A stretch of DNA of 53,990 nucleotides from Marine Group I thaumarchaeote (GTDB lineage Archaea; Thermoproteota; Nitrososphaeria; Nitrososphaerales; Nitrosopumilaceae), in NCBI GenBank assembly GCA_013390905.1, contig JACATG010000005.1, positions 32,001 to 85,990 of the forward strand. Direction: 5' to 3'. Shown in pieces: positions 18,461 through 25,560 of the stretch; positions within the stretch are counted from its first letter, which is position 1, and each line of letters opens with the position of its first letter. The notes beneath the pieces are model-generated. The model had not been told where the DNA came from, made no database searches, and was given only the letters and a program-made list of their open reading frames with translations. The position numbers and the translations under genes are program-made.

Positions 18461-18865
18461 TTGCAAGACAAGTCTGTAAAACTATTTTCTGAAAAAAATC
18501 TCGTGTTTATTGCAACAATCATGAAAGATGGCTCTCCACAAGTATCTCCTGTTTGGGCAAACTATGAAGATGGATATATTTTTGTAAATACTGCAGAAGG
18601 AAGAATAAAACACAAAAATGTCTTACGTGATCCTCGTGTTGCGATATCTGTTGTATCAAAAAACAATCCACTTGATATGACAACAATTCGTGGAACTGTT
18701 GAAGAGTTGATTCCTGATTATGAATACAAACATGCTGACAAACTTACACAACAATACATGAATCGTGAACATTATCCATTCAAACGTGATGATGAAAAAA
18801 GAGTAATTCTAAAAATCAAACCAATCAAAGTTTTTGTTTTACCTGAATTGAAGATGAACGAGTAA
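18461..18865 (+). CDS. PPOX-class (F420/FMN-dependent) oxidoreductase family protein
   Basis: The 134-residue protein has the split-barrel flavin-binding pattern KNLVFIATIMKDGSPQVSPVWANYEDGYIFVNTAEGRIKHKNVLRDPRVAISV, which is characteristic of pyridoxamine-phosphate-oxidase-like, F420-dependent enzymes. The C-terminal RDDEKRVILKIKPIKVFV strand is also typical. The substrate is unknown. The start is TTG at 18461, 12 nt after the regulator, which suggests co-transcription. A perfect 22-bp palindrome begins 12 nt after its stop. Confidence 0.88.
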   Translation: MQDKSVKLFSEKNLVFIATIMKDGSPQVSPVWANYEDGYIFVNTAEGRIKHKNVLRDPRVAISVVSKNNPLDMTTIRGTVEELIPDYEYKHADKLTQQYMNREHYPFKRDDEKRVILKIKPIKVFVLPELKMNE

Positions 18866-18877
18866 TAATTTATAATG

Positions 18878-18899
18878 TTTCTAAACTCGAGTTTAGAAA
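18878..18899. repeat. 22-bp perfect palindrome, copy 1
   Basis: The core CTAAACTCGAGTTTAG flanked by TTT and AAA reads identically on both strands over 22 bp. It lies between the convergent ends of the PPOX gene and the histone-H1-like gene. Near copies are at 21534-21555, 22176-22197 and 22246-22267. Confidence 0.85.
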
Positions 18900-18947
18900 T
18901 AAAATTAATTATAAATTAAAAAAATAGAAAAAAGAAAGTAAGACAGT

Positions 18948-19261
18948 TTATCGTGTACGTTTAGCTGCCTTTCTTTTTGGAGCTGCTCTACGGTTAGCTG
19001 CCTTTCTTTTTGGAGCTGCTCTACGGTTAGCTGCCTTTCTTTTTGGAGCTGCTCTACGGTTAGCTGCCTTTCTTTTTGGAGCTGCCTACGTTTTGGAGCT
19101 GCACTACGTTTTGGAGCTGCACCCTTTCGAGTTGCTGTTGCCTTTCTCCTGCGAGATGCTTTTGCTTTTGTTGCTGCTGCTGCTTTTGCTGCTGCATTTC
19201 TCTTACGAGTTCGTGCTGCTTTTTGAGCCGCTGCTGCTCTTTTAGCTTTAGAAATAGCCAT
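18948..19261 (-). pseudogene. Frameshifted Lys/Ala-rich histone-H1-like protein
   Basis: From ATG 19261 the frame encodes MAISKAKRAAAAQKAARTRK... and blocks such as GAAPKRSAAPKR, which is the composition of histone-H1-type DNA-binding tails. Then the frame changes: the next four 33-bp units read VEQLQKERQLT instead of the RRAAPKRKAAN encoded one frame over. The fourth unit (19059-19090) is 32 bp because one base is missing at 19085/19086. Restoring it gives RAAPKRKAAN repeats ending KAAKRTR and a stop at 18948-18950. Unrepaired, the frame runs to 18905 with a hydrophobic end. Either the gene is broken or slips, or this is an assembly error. A TATA box near 19284-19293 supports a leaderless start at 19261. 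Confidence 0.8.
18960..19090. repeat. Four tandem 33-bp repeats in the H1-like gene
   Basis: Units at 18960-18992, 18993-19025, 19026-19058 and 19059-19090 share the sequence beginning gttagctgcctttctttttg. The fourth is 32 bp. The first three are identical apart from the first base. Because 33 is a multiple of three, gain or loss of whole units keeps the frame, but the one-base loss in unit four does not. Confidence 0.9.
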
Positions 19262-19363
19262 ACTTTTTTGCAAAAGTTATGCGTGTTATATAGTACAAGT
19301 CACACATAACTACGCTTACTATAAGAAAATTTGACACTTTTTTTGATTTTATAAAATACTCGA

Positions 19364-19855
19364 TCAACAATTTGTTATACAAACAACAGCTGTATCTACA
19401 GTTGATTGTTCTTTTTGTGGTCTTACAATAATTTTGTATTGTACTTCTTCACCAAACGGAATATCAAACTGCGTTGTTATCTCAATTGGTTTGTTTGGCT
19501 CTAACCATTCTATGAATAAATCTTTAGAAGAAAACTCTCCTTCTCCAAATATTGCCTTGTGTTTTTGATCTCTTTCATCAACAATGTAGAATTGTCCTCC
19601 TGTCAGCAGAGTTTTTTCATCACTTATGTTTTTTGCAGTAATTCCAATCATTACAAACGTGTTTTCAGGTCTAATTTCCTCACTTCCATTATGTGTTCCT
19701 TCGAATGTAATGACATATTCTACTGGTCCAACTGTAATTGTATCTCCTGCTACTGCTGTGATGTAGTTTGTTTGGTATTGTGAATACATGTACATTCCAG
19801 CTCCCATTGAAGCAAATATTCCAACTATTATCATCACAACAACAAATCCCGCCAT
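19364..19855 (-). CDS. Membrane-anchored DUF4352-like surface protein
   Basis: The 163-residue protein has an N-terminal hydrophobic anchor (residues about 3-25). An exported beta-sandwich follows, with TITVGPVEYVITFEGTHNGSEEIRPENTFVMIGITAKNIS, QFYIVDERDQKHKA and PIEITTQFDIPF. This pattern is that of DUF4352/telomere-repeat-factor-2-like immunoglobulin-fold domains. Two cysteines at the very end (VVCITNC) could form a disulfide. The role is unknown, probably cell-surface. Confidence 0.75.
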   Translation of the reverse strand: MAGFVVVMIIVGIFASMGAGMYMYSQYQTNYITAVAGDTITVGPVEYVITFEGTHNGSEEIRPENTFVMIGITAKNISDEKTLLTGGQFYIVDERDQKHKAIFGEGEFSSKDLFIEWLEPNKPIEITTQFDIPFGEEVQYKIIVRPQKEQSTVDTAVVCITNC

Positions 19856-20165
19856 AAAAATAGTAAATTATTTTGGTATATAGTTGAAACGAAATTTTTA
19901 GAAAGAAATCTAGACCTAGTACAACGAATGGCACAAGGGGCAGAATAGGTCTGAACTCTGATGGTATTATCACATAGAATGACATAAAATCAGCGGAAAT
20001 TTGGGTAAAAACCCCATGCCATTTTGGAATTTAGAGCAAAAAACCATCCAAATCAGGAAAAATGCCAAAAAATCATAATTTTAGATATGTTTGTTAAATT
20101 CAGTTGAATTGCGATCTTCATACTTTAATCAAAATATATAATATTCATTTATGAGATTTTTACCA
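19856..20165. other. Intergenic region between divergent surface-protein genes
   Basis: About 300 bp without a convincing gene. It should carry divergent promoters. On the plus side AAATATATAA at 20132-20141 is a TATA box about 26-29 nt before ATG 20166. Nothing else is recognised. Confidence 0.5.
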
Positions 20166-20660
20166 ATGACTAAAACAAAAACAATTTTGGGAATCTTATT
20201 AGCTGCAGTCTTTGCAGTTTCAATGATGATGCTCCCTATATCTGCAACATCTACAATTCAAGAAGTTGAAGAATCAACATCTAATGGTAAAACATTGGTA
20301 TTGACAGCTGATTCTTCTATTGATGTAGTTAATTTCTCTGGATTTGCATTTCCAACTTAGAATGGATTTCTAGGTATTACATCACATGGTGGTGTATTAG
20401 ATAGTGTAGGTCAAGACAATAAGGATGATGCAAGTTTTCATACCCATTTCGTAAAAGCTGAGGCAAGCACAAACTGTCCTGATGGTGTACAAGTTACACA
20501 TGCATCAAAAAACACTGTTGGTGATGTAACCACATTGGATAATGTGTTGGTAGTATCAAGCGCAAATCTTGGATTGACTGGTGATGTAACTGGTGATGCA
20601 TTTGCATTCACATTAGATAGTGGTCCAAACGGTGCACTCTGTTTACATTCTCATCTTTAA
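20166..20660 (+). pseudogene. Secreted protein interrupted by an in-frame TAG
   Basis: From ATG 20166 the sequence MTKTKTILGILLAAVFAVSM forms a signal peptide ending near SATS. The frame then meets TAG at 20358-20360 but continues, in frame and with the same composition, for 99 more codons to TAA at 20658-20660. The second part contains the His pairs FHTHF and LCLHSHL, two Cys (NCPDG and LCL), and Gly/Asp-rich beta-type sequence, as in exported metal-binding or surface domains. An upstream ATG at 20151 is possible, but the TATA box at 20132-20141 fits 20166. Most likely this is one nonsense mutation or a sequencing error. Confidence 0.7.
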
Positions 20661-21014
20661 CCTTTTTCAATAAGGTTTCCTTTTTCTTTTTTTAGAAGGG
20701 GTTTAGCTTTTACGCATAACTAAAAAAGATCATACATGTTTAGCTGGGAGATCATGGTGGTTTGATGGTTGCATTTCATATCTGGGCATGAGCGTTAAAC
20801 CCCCCCTCAAATAACCCAATTTTGAAAAAATGGTATTGTGTCTAAATGAACTAAATTACAAGGGGGTTTAACAACTAGGCATAATTTTAGAAAGCTAGTC
20901 ATTTTAGAAAACTTTGTAACATTAGAATAATGATGAAACAACCCCCATTAAAACAAGAAATTTGAATGAGTTTTGGATGTAAAACTATTGTAGATCTGAC
21001 AAATGAATTATTTT
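20661..21014. other. 354-bp gene-free region with a GC-rich inverted repeat
   Basis: No protein gene is evident. GTTAAACCCCC at 20794-20804 pairs perfectly with GGGGGTTTAAC at 20862-20872 across a 57-nt loop. A related ggggtttag...gcataac segment lies at about 20697-20719, and ggggtttaac...gcataat at about 20863-20884. It could form an RNA stem-loop or be the remains of a mobile element. Confidence 0.55.
20794..20872. repeat. Inverted repeat, 11-bp arms and 57-nt loop
   Basis: The arms are GTTAAACCCCC (20794-20804) and GGGGGTTTAAC (20862-20872). They are perfectly complementary and much more GC-rich than the surrounding AT-rich DNA. The loop is AT-rich and has no open reading frame of note. 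No transcript evidence is available. Confidence 0.65.
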
Positions 21015-21464
21015 TTAGAATGTCTTCATCAAAAATCTTGCAGCTTTTTCATGCATTTCAGATACACTATCAATTGCATCAAACATAGTTTGTTGATTGA
21101 TGTTTTCTTTGTCGTCTAATACAACATATACTCCAATCTTTTGTTTTCCGTCTTCGGTTATCATTTTGTTAATGGCATGAATTGAATTACAAAAATCAGA
21201 TACCTTTTTCTCAAATATTCCTTTTTCTTCTTCATTAAATCCCAAATATCTTGCAATCTGCTTGTTTTTCATAATTACTTTGGCCCCTATTACTAGAATT
21301 CCTGGTTGTGCTTTTGGTTCAAATATTTCCACAGGATTCCCGTATTGCCCTGCATGTTTTACAAGAATTTGAAAAGAGTTCTCTGGATTTTTTATTTCTT
21401 CAAAAGAATGACCTTCATGAGTTAGCCATCTTTCAATATTATCTCGCATTTTAGATATACTCAT
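21015..21464 (-). CDS. DUF2299-like archaeal protein
   Basis: The 149-residue soluble protein runs from ATG 21464 (MSISKMRDNIERWLTHEGHSFEEI). An in-frame TTG 42 nt upstream also exists. The opening WLTHEGHSFEEIKNPENSFQILVKHAGQYGNPVEIFEPKAQPG and the later IGVYVVLDDKENINQQTMFDAIDS match my memory of the archaeal DUF2299 family, which resembles a secretion-chaperone-like fold. Function is unknown. A palindrome copy (21534-21555) lies about 70 nt upstream. Confidence 0.7.
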   Translation of the reverse strand: MSISKMRDNIERWLTHEGHSFEEIKNPENSFQILVKHAGQYGNPVEIFEPKAQPGILVIGAKVIMKNKQIARYLGFNEEEKGIFEKKVSDFCNSIHAINKMITEDGKQKIGVYVVLDDKENINQQTMFDAIDSVSEMHEKAARFLMKTF

Positions 21465-21533
21465 GATAAAACGTCTCAAACAAGTCCTATATGACTCTAA
21501 ATCCAAGTGATTACTAACACTAAATTTACAATA

Positions 21534-21555
21534 TCTCTAAACTCGAATTTAGAAA
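21534..21555. repeat. 22-bp palindrome, copy 2
   Basis: The core CTAAACTCGAATTTAG differs from copy 1 by one base in the centre (GAG to GAA) and has TCT/AAA flanks. It lies 42 nt past the stop of the minus-strand gene at 21597-21824 and about 70 nt before the start of the DUF2299-like gene, so it could be a terminator-side or a promoter-side element. Confidence 0.8.
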
Positions 21556-21596
21556 TATTTAAAATCCATGCCTTGAAATCATCCAAAAAATACTTA

Positions 21597-21824
21597 CTAG
21601 ATGTTTATATTAAAGCCAGAATCTAATCCCGGAATTGATGAAGCAATAAAAATATTGAAAATTATTCCAATAAACATTAACGCTAATCCTAAATACAAAC
21701 AATTCTTCGCTTTACGTGGGTCATCATGGCGTAAAATAAAGAATGCAATAATACCACCAATTACTCCAAAGAATATTGGTAACAAAAACCACGCATTACT
21801 TCTTTGTTTTTCTGGATACGACAT
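21597..21824 (-). CDS. Small two-helix membrane protein
   Basis: The 75-residue protein has two hydrophobic segments (about 12-31 and 41-61) separated by the polar turn RHDDPRKAKNC. It resembles short thaumarchaeal membrane proteins with the DDPxKAKxxLxxG pattern. The 11-nt spacing from the upstream zinc-ribbon gene on the same strand suggests one transcript. No function is known. Confidence 0.7.
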   Translation of the reverse strand: MSYPEKQRSNAWFLLPIFFGVIGGIIAFFILRHDDPRKAKNCLYLGLALMFIGIIFNIFIASSIPGLDSGFNINI

Positions 21825-21835
21825 TTCTGATATAA

Positions 21836-22084
21836 TTATTTTGCAGTTAATGTTTTTTTCTGTATCTGTGTAATCTCTATTTCTACTGTTTCTAAAGGAT
21901 CTTCAACCTGATTGCGTCTAATTGAGAACATTTTTGGTTTTTCAAAGTCATTAGTACAATCAGGGCATGCATATACTAGTATTCTATGTTCATTTGGTGC
22001 TTTTGGATTAGATAATCTGGGATAATATACTAATCTTGCGCCACAATCAACACAATATCTGTTGGCCCTTCTAGTTCTGACCAA
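21836..22084 (-). CDS. Zinc-ribbon protein
   Basis: This 82-residue protein carries CVDC (about residues 11-14) and CPDC (about 40-43) as the two halves of a four-cysteine zinc ribbon, preceded by a basic VRTRRANRY start. The C-terminal part is a charged extension. It could bind nucleic acid, but no partner is evident. It is followed after 11 nt by the small membrane protein gene. Confidence 0.7.
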   Translation of the reverse strand: MVRTRRANRYCVDCGARLVYYPRLSNPKAPNEHRILVYACPDCTNDFEKPKMFSIRRNQVEDPLETVEIEITQIQKKTLTAK

Positions 22085-22175
22085 TGTAAATCTCCTGCAT
22101 CATTCTAAATGTGCGATCATCTATTAGATCTATATTGTCTAATAGAATGAACTAATTACTATCAACCGATCAATA

Positions 22176-22197
22176 TTTCTAAATTCGAGTTTAGAGA
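22176..22197. repeat. 22-bp palindrome, copy 3
   Basis: The core CTAAATTCGAGTTTAG has one central mismatch to copy 1 and a GA instead of AA near the right end. It is 70 bp from copy 4 and 92 bp before the start of the zinc-ribbon gene. Confidence 0.8.
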
Positions 22198-22245
22198 TAT
22201 AATTAATCTTATATGGTAATTCATTAAATATATTAAAAAATAATA

Positions 22246-22267
22246 TTTCTAAATTCGAGTTTAGAAA
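22246..22267. repeat. 22-bp palindrome, copy 4, next to tRNA-Asn
   Basis: The core CTAAATTCGAGTTTAG has the full TTT and AAA flanks. It starts 4 nt beyond the 3' end of tRNA-Asn, so it is in position to affect tRNA transcript ending or to mark an attachment-like site. Confidence 0.8.
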
Positions 22268-22271
22268 TAAG

Positions 22272-22348
22272 TGGCGCCGCCCATCAGACTTGAACTGACG
22301 ACCATCCGATTAACAGTCGGACGCTCTACCACGCTGAGCTAGGGCGGC
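22272..22348 (-). tRNA. tRNA-Asn (GTT), CCA encoded
   Basis: On the minus strand the acceptor GCCGCCC pairs with GGGCGGC. The D arm is GCTCAGCGTGGTAGAGC and the anticodon arm CCGACTGTTAATCGG carries GTT. The T arm has GTTCAAGTC. The discriminator G is followed by a genome-encoded CCA at 22272-22274. No intron is seen. The AT-rich sequence upstream (near 22371-22378) could serve as the promoter. Confidence 0.97.
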
Positions 22349-22418
22349 AACACGTTTGTACTTTGGTAAAAGTGATTTAATCCTTACGACTATTCAAATT
22401 AGACTAGAGTAATGATGG

Positions 22419-22706
22419 TCAGTTAAATTTAGAAAAAAATTCTTTAATTTCTTTTGAATGATTTTCTACTAATTTAATAATCTCTAGATGTTCCTCAGCT
22501 GTAGGTTCTCGCTGATGAACAATTTGAAATGCACTAAGTGCAGAACCAACCATCTCTCCAACAAAAAACCCACACAAAAAGTCACCGATACTTGTACAGT
22601 CCCATATTTGTCCAATTCTGGGTGAAGCCCCCGATGTTTTGTATAATTCTAATGTCTGTTCAATCAAGTCTATTGTTTGTTTTGTAAATTCAGGATCTAA
22701 AGTCAT
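22419..22706 (-). CDS. Conserved-looking hypothetical protein after the ribosomal operon
   Basis: The 95-residue protein is helical, with a central hydrophobic patch (IWDCTSIGDFLCGFFVGEMVGSALSAF) that looks like buried helices rather than a clear membrane anchor. It lies 17 nt after rpl6 on the same strand, so it is probably the last gene of the ribosomal transcript. No domain is recognised. Confidence 0.7.
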   Translation of the reverse strand: MTLDPEFTKQTIDLIEQTLELYKTSGASPRIGQIWDCTSIGDFLCGFFVGEMVGSALSAFQIVHQREPTAEEHLEIIKLVENHSKEIKEFFSKFN

Positions 22707-22723
22707 AAGGAAATCTAGAAATT

Positions 22724-23281
22724 TTATTTTTCTATACCTTTTTTTGTATCATAAACATAAATACCGTCTAAGAAAACTCTGTGGTCTTTATTTTTTACTT
22801 TAGTTTTTTGCTCAATGTTAGCTGCAGTTTGAGTAATGTCGGTCCAAACTTCACCAGTAAGAATTACATCTTCACCTTTTGGAATAACTTTTGTATTTCC
22901 AACAATTTTTGTAATCCTTGGTGCACGTTCTCCTTGAAAGTTTTCAATTAAAATTTTCTTTCCATCTACTTTTACTGTGACTGGAAAGTGTGCAAACACA
23001 ATCTTCATTTTAATCGTATATCCTTCTACTAAACCTTCACAAATATTTCTAATAATTGATCTTGCAGTATGTAAAATAGAATAATCTCTTTTTCTAAAAC
23101 CTGTTGTCTTTAAGATAATTTTACTTTCTGTAATCTCTATATTTATTGGGATTTTACGAAAACTCTTGAAGGTTTTACCTAATGGGCCTTCAAATCCTAA
23201 CATGTATTTATTTTGTGTAACTTTTACTCCTTCTGGAATAATTACTTCATCCTGAAATTTTTCAAGTTGCTTAGTAGACAT
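22724..23281 (-). CDS. rpl6: Ribosomal protein uL6 (L6)
   Basis: This large-subunit protein sits near the factor-binding region. The 185-residue archaeal-length sequence has the L6 pattern IPEGVKVTQNKYMLGFEGPLGK in the first domain and KIVFAHFPVTVKVDGKKILIENFQGERAPR in the second. Its start overlaps the rps8 end by 11 nt. It is the last ribosomal gene of this cluster. The usual followers L18, S5, L30 and L15 are not in the window. Confidence 0.96.
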   Translation of the reverse strand: MSTKQLEKFQDEVIIPEGVKVTQNKYMLGFEGPLGKTFKSFRKIPINIEITESKIILKTTGFRKRDYSILHTARSIIRNICEGLVEGYTIKMKIVFAHFPVTVKVDGKKILIENFQGERAPRITKIVGNTKVIPKGEDVILTGEVWTDITQTAANIEQKTKVKNKDHRVFLDGIYVYDTKKGIEK

Positions 23282-23663
23282 AACCTATCAAAAATCCCCC
23301 AATTCCTTTCTCTACTGCTTCATGATGAGACATTACTCCTTGATTCGTTGTAACAAGAAGCATTCCTCTATTGTATGCAGGTAAATATTGTTGTTCCCAG
23401 CTGTTGAATTCGTCATTTTTTACTTTAAATCTTGGGGAAATTGCTCCACATTTTGTTATTTTTGCTAATAGATTGATTTTGAATTTTCCGCCTCTTTTGT
23501 CGTCAATATGTTCAAACTCTCCAACATACCCACCTTTTTGAAGGGTCTTTAGAACTTCAACCCCTATTTTTGAAGTTGGAAGAACAGTGCATTTATCTTT
23601 TCTTCTTGTTTCATTATTGTATAATGTGACAAATAGATTTGCTAAAACGTTAGTTGCTGGCAT
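23271..23663 (-). CDS. rps8: Ribosomal protein uS8 (S8)
   Basis: The 130-residue sequence has the archaeal S8 start (PATNVLANLFVTLYNNETRRKDKCTV) and the C-terminal RNA-binding motif LLVTTNQGVMSHHEAVEKGIGGFLIGYVY. It binds 16S rRNA early in assembly. It lies between rps14 (4-nt gap) and rpl6 (11-nt overlap). Confidence 0.97.
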   Translation of the reverse strand: MPATNVLANLFVTLYNNETRRKDKCTVLPTSKIGVEVLKTLQKGGYVGEFEHIDDKRGGKFKINLLAKITKCGAISPRFKVKNDEFNSWEQQYLPAYNRGMLLVTTNQGVMSHHEAVEKGIGGFLIGYVY

Positions 23664-23667
23664 GATA

Positions 23668-23847
23668 TCACCTATTTTTCCTAAATCCTAAAGAGACTGC
23701 TACTTCTCTGAAACATCGTCTGCATAACATTAAATCATATTTCTGTATAACTGCTGTATAATCTCCACATCTCTTACACCATCTTGAACCTCTACCAAAG
23801 TCATGTTTTTTTCTTCCAGTAAATTCGTATGATCTATCTTTTGGCAT
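23668..23847 (-). CDS. rps14: Ribosomal protein uS14 (S14, zinc form)
   Basis: The 59-residue protein begins MPKDRSYEFTGRKKHDFGRG and carries CKRC and CRRC, the four zinc ligands of the short type-Z S14. It ends VSLGFRKNR. Its start shares one base with the rpl5 stop and it ends 4 nt before rps8, fitting a tightly packed operon. Confidence 0.95.
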   Translation of the reverse strand: MPKDRSYEFTGRKKHDFGRGSRWCKRCGDYTAVIQKYDLMLCRRCFREVAVSLGFRKNR

Positions 23848-24368
23848 TATTCTATCGTCACTCCAAACTCTTTTACTAGATAATCCTTTGCTTCTTGACT
23901 TGTAATAATGTGAGATTTTCCAACACTTGCTTTATGTTTGCTTCTTTTTCTTATTCCATAACCTGGTCTAGTTAATGCAATTGAAATTCCAAGACCTAAA
24001 ATTCCAATTTGTGGTTCATATTTGACACCCGGAATGTCTATGTGTTCATTAATTCCAAATGAATAATTTCCAAAATTATCAAATGATTTACCCTTAACAA
24101 TATCTCCTTTTGCATCTAATAGTCTTTTCAGTAATGTTATGGCATCTTCTCCACGAACTGTTACTGACACTCCTATTGGTTCTCCTTTTCTAATTCCCCA
24201 ATCCCTTTGTGTCTCTTTTGCATTGCGTGAACAAGATTTTTTTCCTGTAATTTGATCAAGTGCTCTCTTTGCAATTTCAATTTCATCTCCAGACTTACCT
24301 ACTCCCATGTTGAGAACTATTTTATCTATAGATATTTTTTTCATTGGGGATTCAATTGTTTGAGACAT
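23847..24368 (-). CDS. rpl5: Ribosomal protein uL5 (L5)
   Basis: L5 binds 5S rRNA in the central protuberance. The 173-residue sequence contains KISIDKIVLNMGVGKSGDEIEIAKRALDQITG and NYSFGINEHIDIPGVKYEPQIGILGLGISIALTRPGYGI, which are family signatures. It lies between rpl24/rps4e and rps14. Confidence 0.97.
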   Translation of the reverse strand: MSQTIESPMKKISIDKIVLNMGVGKSGDEIEIAKRALDQITGKKSCSRNAKETQRDWGIRKGEPIGVSVTVRGEDAITLLKRLLDAKGDIVKGKSFDNFGNYSFGINEHIDIPGVKYEPQIGILGLGISIALTRPGYGIRKRSKHKASVGKSHIITSQEAKDYLVKEFGVTIE

Positions 24369-24372
24369 ATGA

Positions 24373-25089
24373 TCACTTTAGTTGAATTACTGGCTCCTCT
24401 TTTCCTATTGCCATTACAATGTCAGCTGGAATCTCAATTTTCCTATCTCCTAAGACAAGAACTGCTCTTTTTGGAAGAATGAATGTTCCTTTTTCTATAG
24501 TTTCAATTTTACCTATTTGCCCTGCGTTAACTCCACGTGTTACTATACATTGGCAACCTGCTTCCATTTTTATAACCTTAAGAATTTTTAGATCTGGAAT
24601 TTGTATCAAACATGTATCCCCGACATTTAATTTGATATCCGAAATTAATGAACGCCCGTCATGAAATCCTATCTGCATTTTCCCTTTGTTAATTGTAGTC
24701 TTACTAATTACTCTAACAAGTTTTTTTGATTTTTCTGATTCGTTAATCTTAATTGGTATTAACAATCTTTTTTCTGACGGAACTAAACGATAAATATCTG
24801 GTATATTTTTTAATTCTACTACATCCATTAATCCAATTGCATGATGAAGTGATTTTCTTACAACTCCGTCAATTTTCACTTTACCTGAATATATTGCAGA
24901 TTTTGCTTCTCTAAGACTTGTAACTATTTTTAGCGTATCTCTTAGAAACACTGCAGTAGGCACAGAATAGTTCTTTTTGTGTGGACCTGGCCTTACTGTG
25001 ATAACAAATCTCTTACTTTTTCTAGTAATTCCCCAGAACTGTGGAGCCATTTGACGCTTGAGTTTTTTACTTCCTGCTAGGCTTACCAT
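24373..25089 (-). CDS. rps4e: Ribosomal protein eS4 (S4e)
   Basis: This archaeal/eukaryotic small-subunit protein is 238 residues. The N-terminal SLAGSKKLKRQMAPQFWGITRKSKRFV and the S4-like RNA-binding segment are followed by a KOW-like C-terminal region (VTRGVNAGQIGKIETIEKG). Its position after rpl24 is the normal archaeal order. It overlaps rpl24 by one base. Confidence 0.97.
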   Translation of the reverse strand: MVSLAGSKKLKRQMAPQFWGITRKSKRFVITVRPGPHKKNYSVPTAVFLRDTLKIVTSLREAKSAIYSGKVKIDGVVRKSLHHAIGLMDVVELKNIPDIYRLVPSEKRLLIPIKINESEKSKKLVRVISKTTINKGKMQIGFHDGRSLISDIKLNVGDTCLIQIPDLKILKVIKMEAGCQCIVTRGVNAGQIGKIETIEKGTFILPKRAVLVLGDRKIEIPADIVMAIGKEEPVIQLK

Positions 25090-25556
25090 TATTTCTCATC
25101 TTCCTTTTTTTCGGTTTTCTTTACCTCTTTTGTTTCTTTAGAGACTTTTTTCACTATCTCCTCTCCAGCTGGTTTTTCTTTAGGAACATCTTTAGGTTGC
25201 TTTCTTGGGTCTTTGCCTTCAAGTCTTGCCATTCTCCATTTGTCTCCAGTATTGAGTGAAGTGACTACAAGATTTGATGTATGAATGTAAACGTCAAATT
25301 TGTCTCCTTTTGTTTTTTCTTTTTTAATTCCTTCAATAGATACACTATTTTTTTGAGTAGATATTTTTGAAATTTTACCATCCACTCCTTTGTATTCTCC
25401 TCTGACAATTCTAATACTATCTCCTTCAATAACACGAACACTTCTTCTTCCATACTTTTTGTGCAGATCTTTTGATAATGCACTTCCAAGCTGCTTACTT
25501 TTTGTTGTGTATGTTGCACGATAAATCATTTTGTTGCGCATTTTAGTTGGTTTCAT
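25089..25556 (-). CDS. rpl24: Ribosomal protein uL24 (L24) with charged tail
   Basis: In this 155-residue protein the archaeal L24 core ([45 protein letters not shown], with a KOW motif) occupies residues about 1-115. The last 35 residues are a Lys/Glu-rich tail ([20 protein letters not shown]) not needed for the core fold. L24 starts large-subunit assembly. It is 4 nt from rpl14. Confidence 0.95.
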   Translation of the reverse strand: MKPTKMRNKMIYRATYTTKSKQLGSALSKDLHKKYGRRSVRVIEGDSIRIVRGEYKGVDGKISKISTQKNSVSIEGIKKEKTKGDKFDVYIHTSNLVVTSLNTGDKWRMARLEGKDPRKQPKDVPKEKPAGEEIVKKVSKETKEVKKTEKKEDEK

Positions 25557-25560
25557 TTTT

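Noticed and set aside
18960-19090. Possible CRISPR or regulatory repeat array
   Set aside because: The 33-bp units have no spacers and encode RRAAPKRKAAN in the H1-like gene.
20358-20360. TAG read as pyrrolysine
   Set aside because: Pyrrolysine use is known mainly in methanogens and some bacteria; nothing in this window suggests pyl genes or a thaumarchaeal case.
22176-22348. Integration (att) site at tRNA-Asn
   Set aside because: No integrase gene and no duplicated tRNA 3' end were seen in the window; the palindromes do not match the tRNA sequence.
25265-25519. Lys/Leu-rich minus-strand frame inside rpl24
   Set aside because: It is an out-of-frame reading of the L24 gene, whose protein is clearly recognisable.
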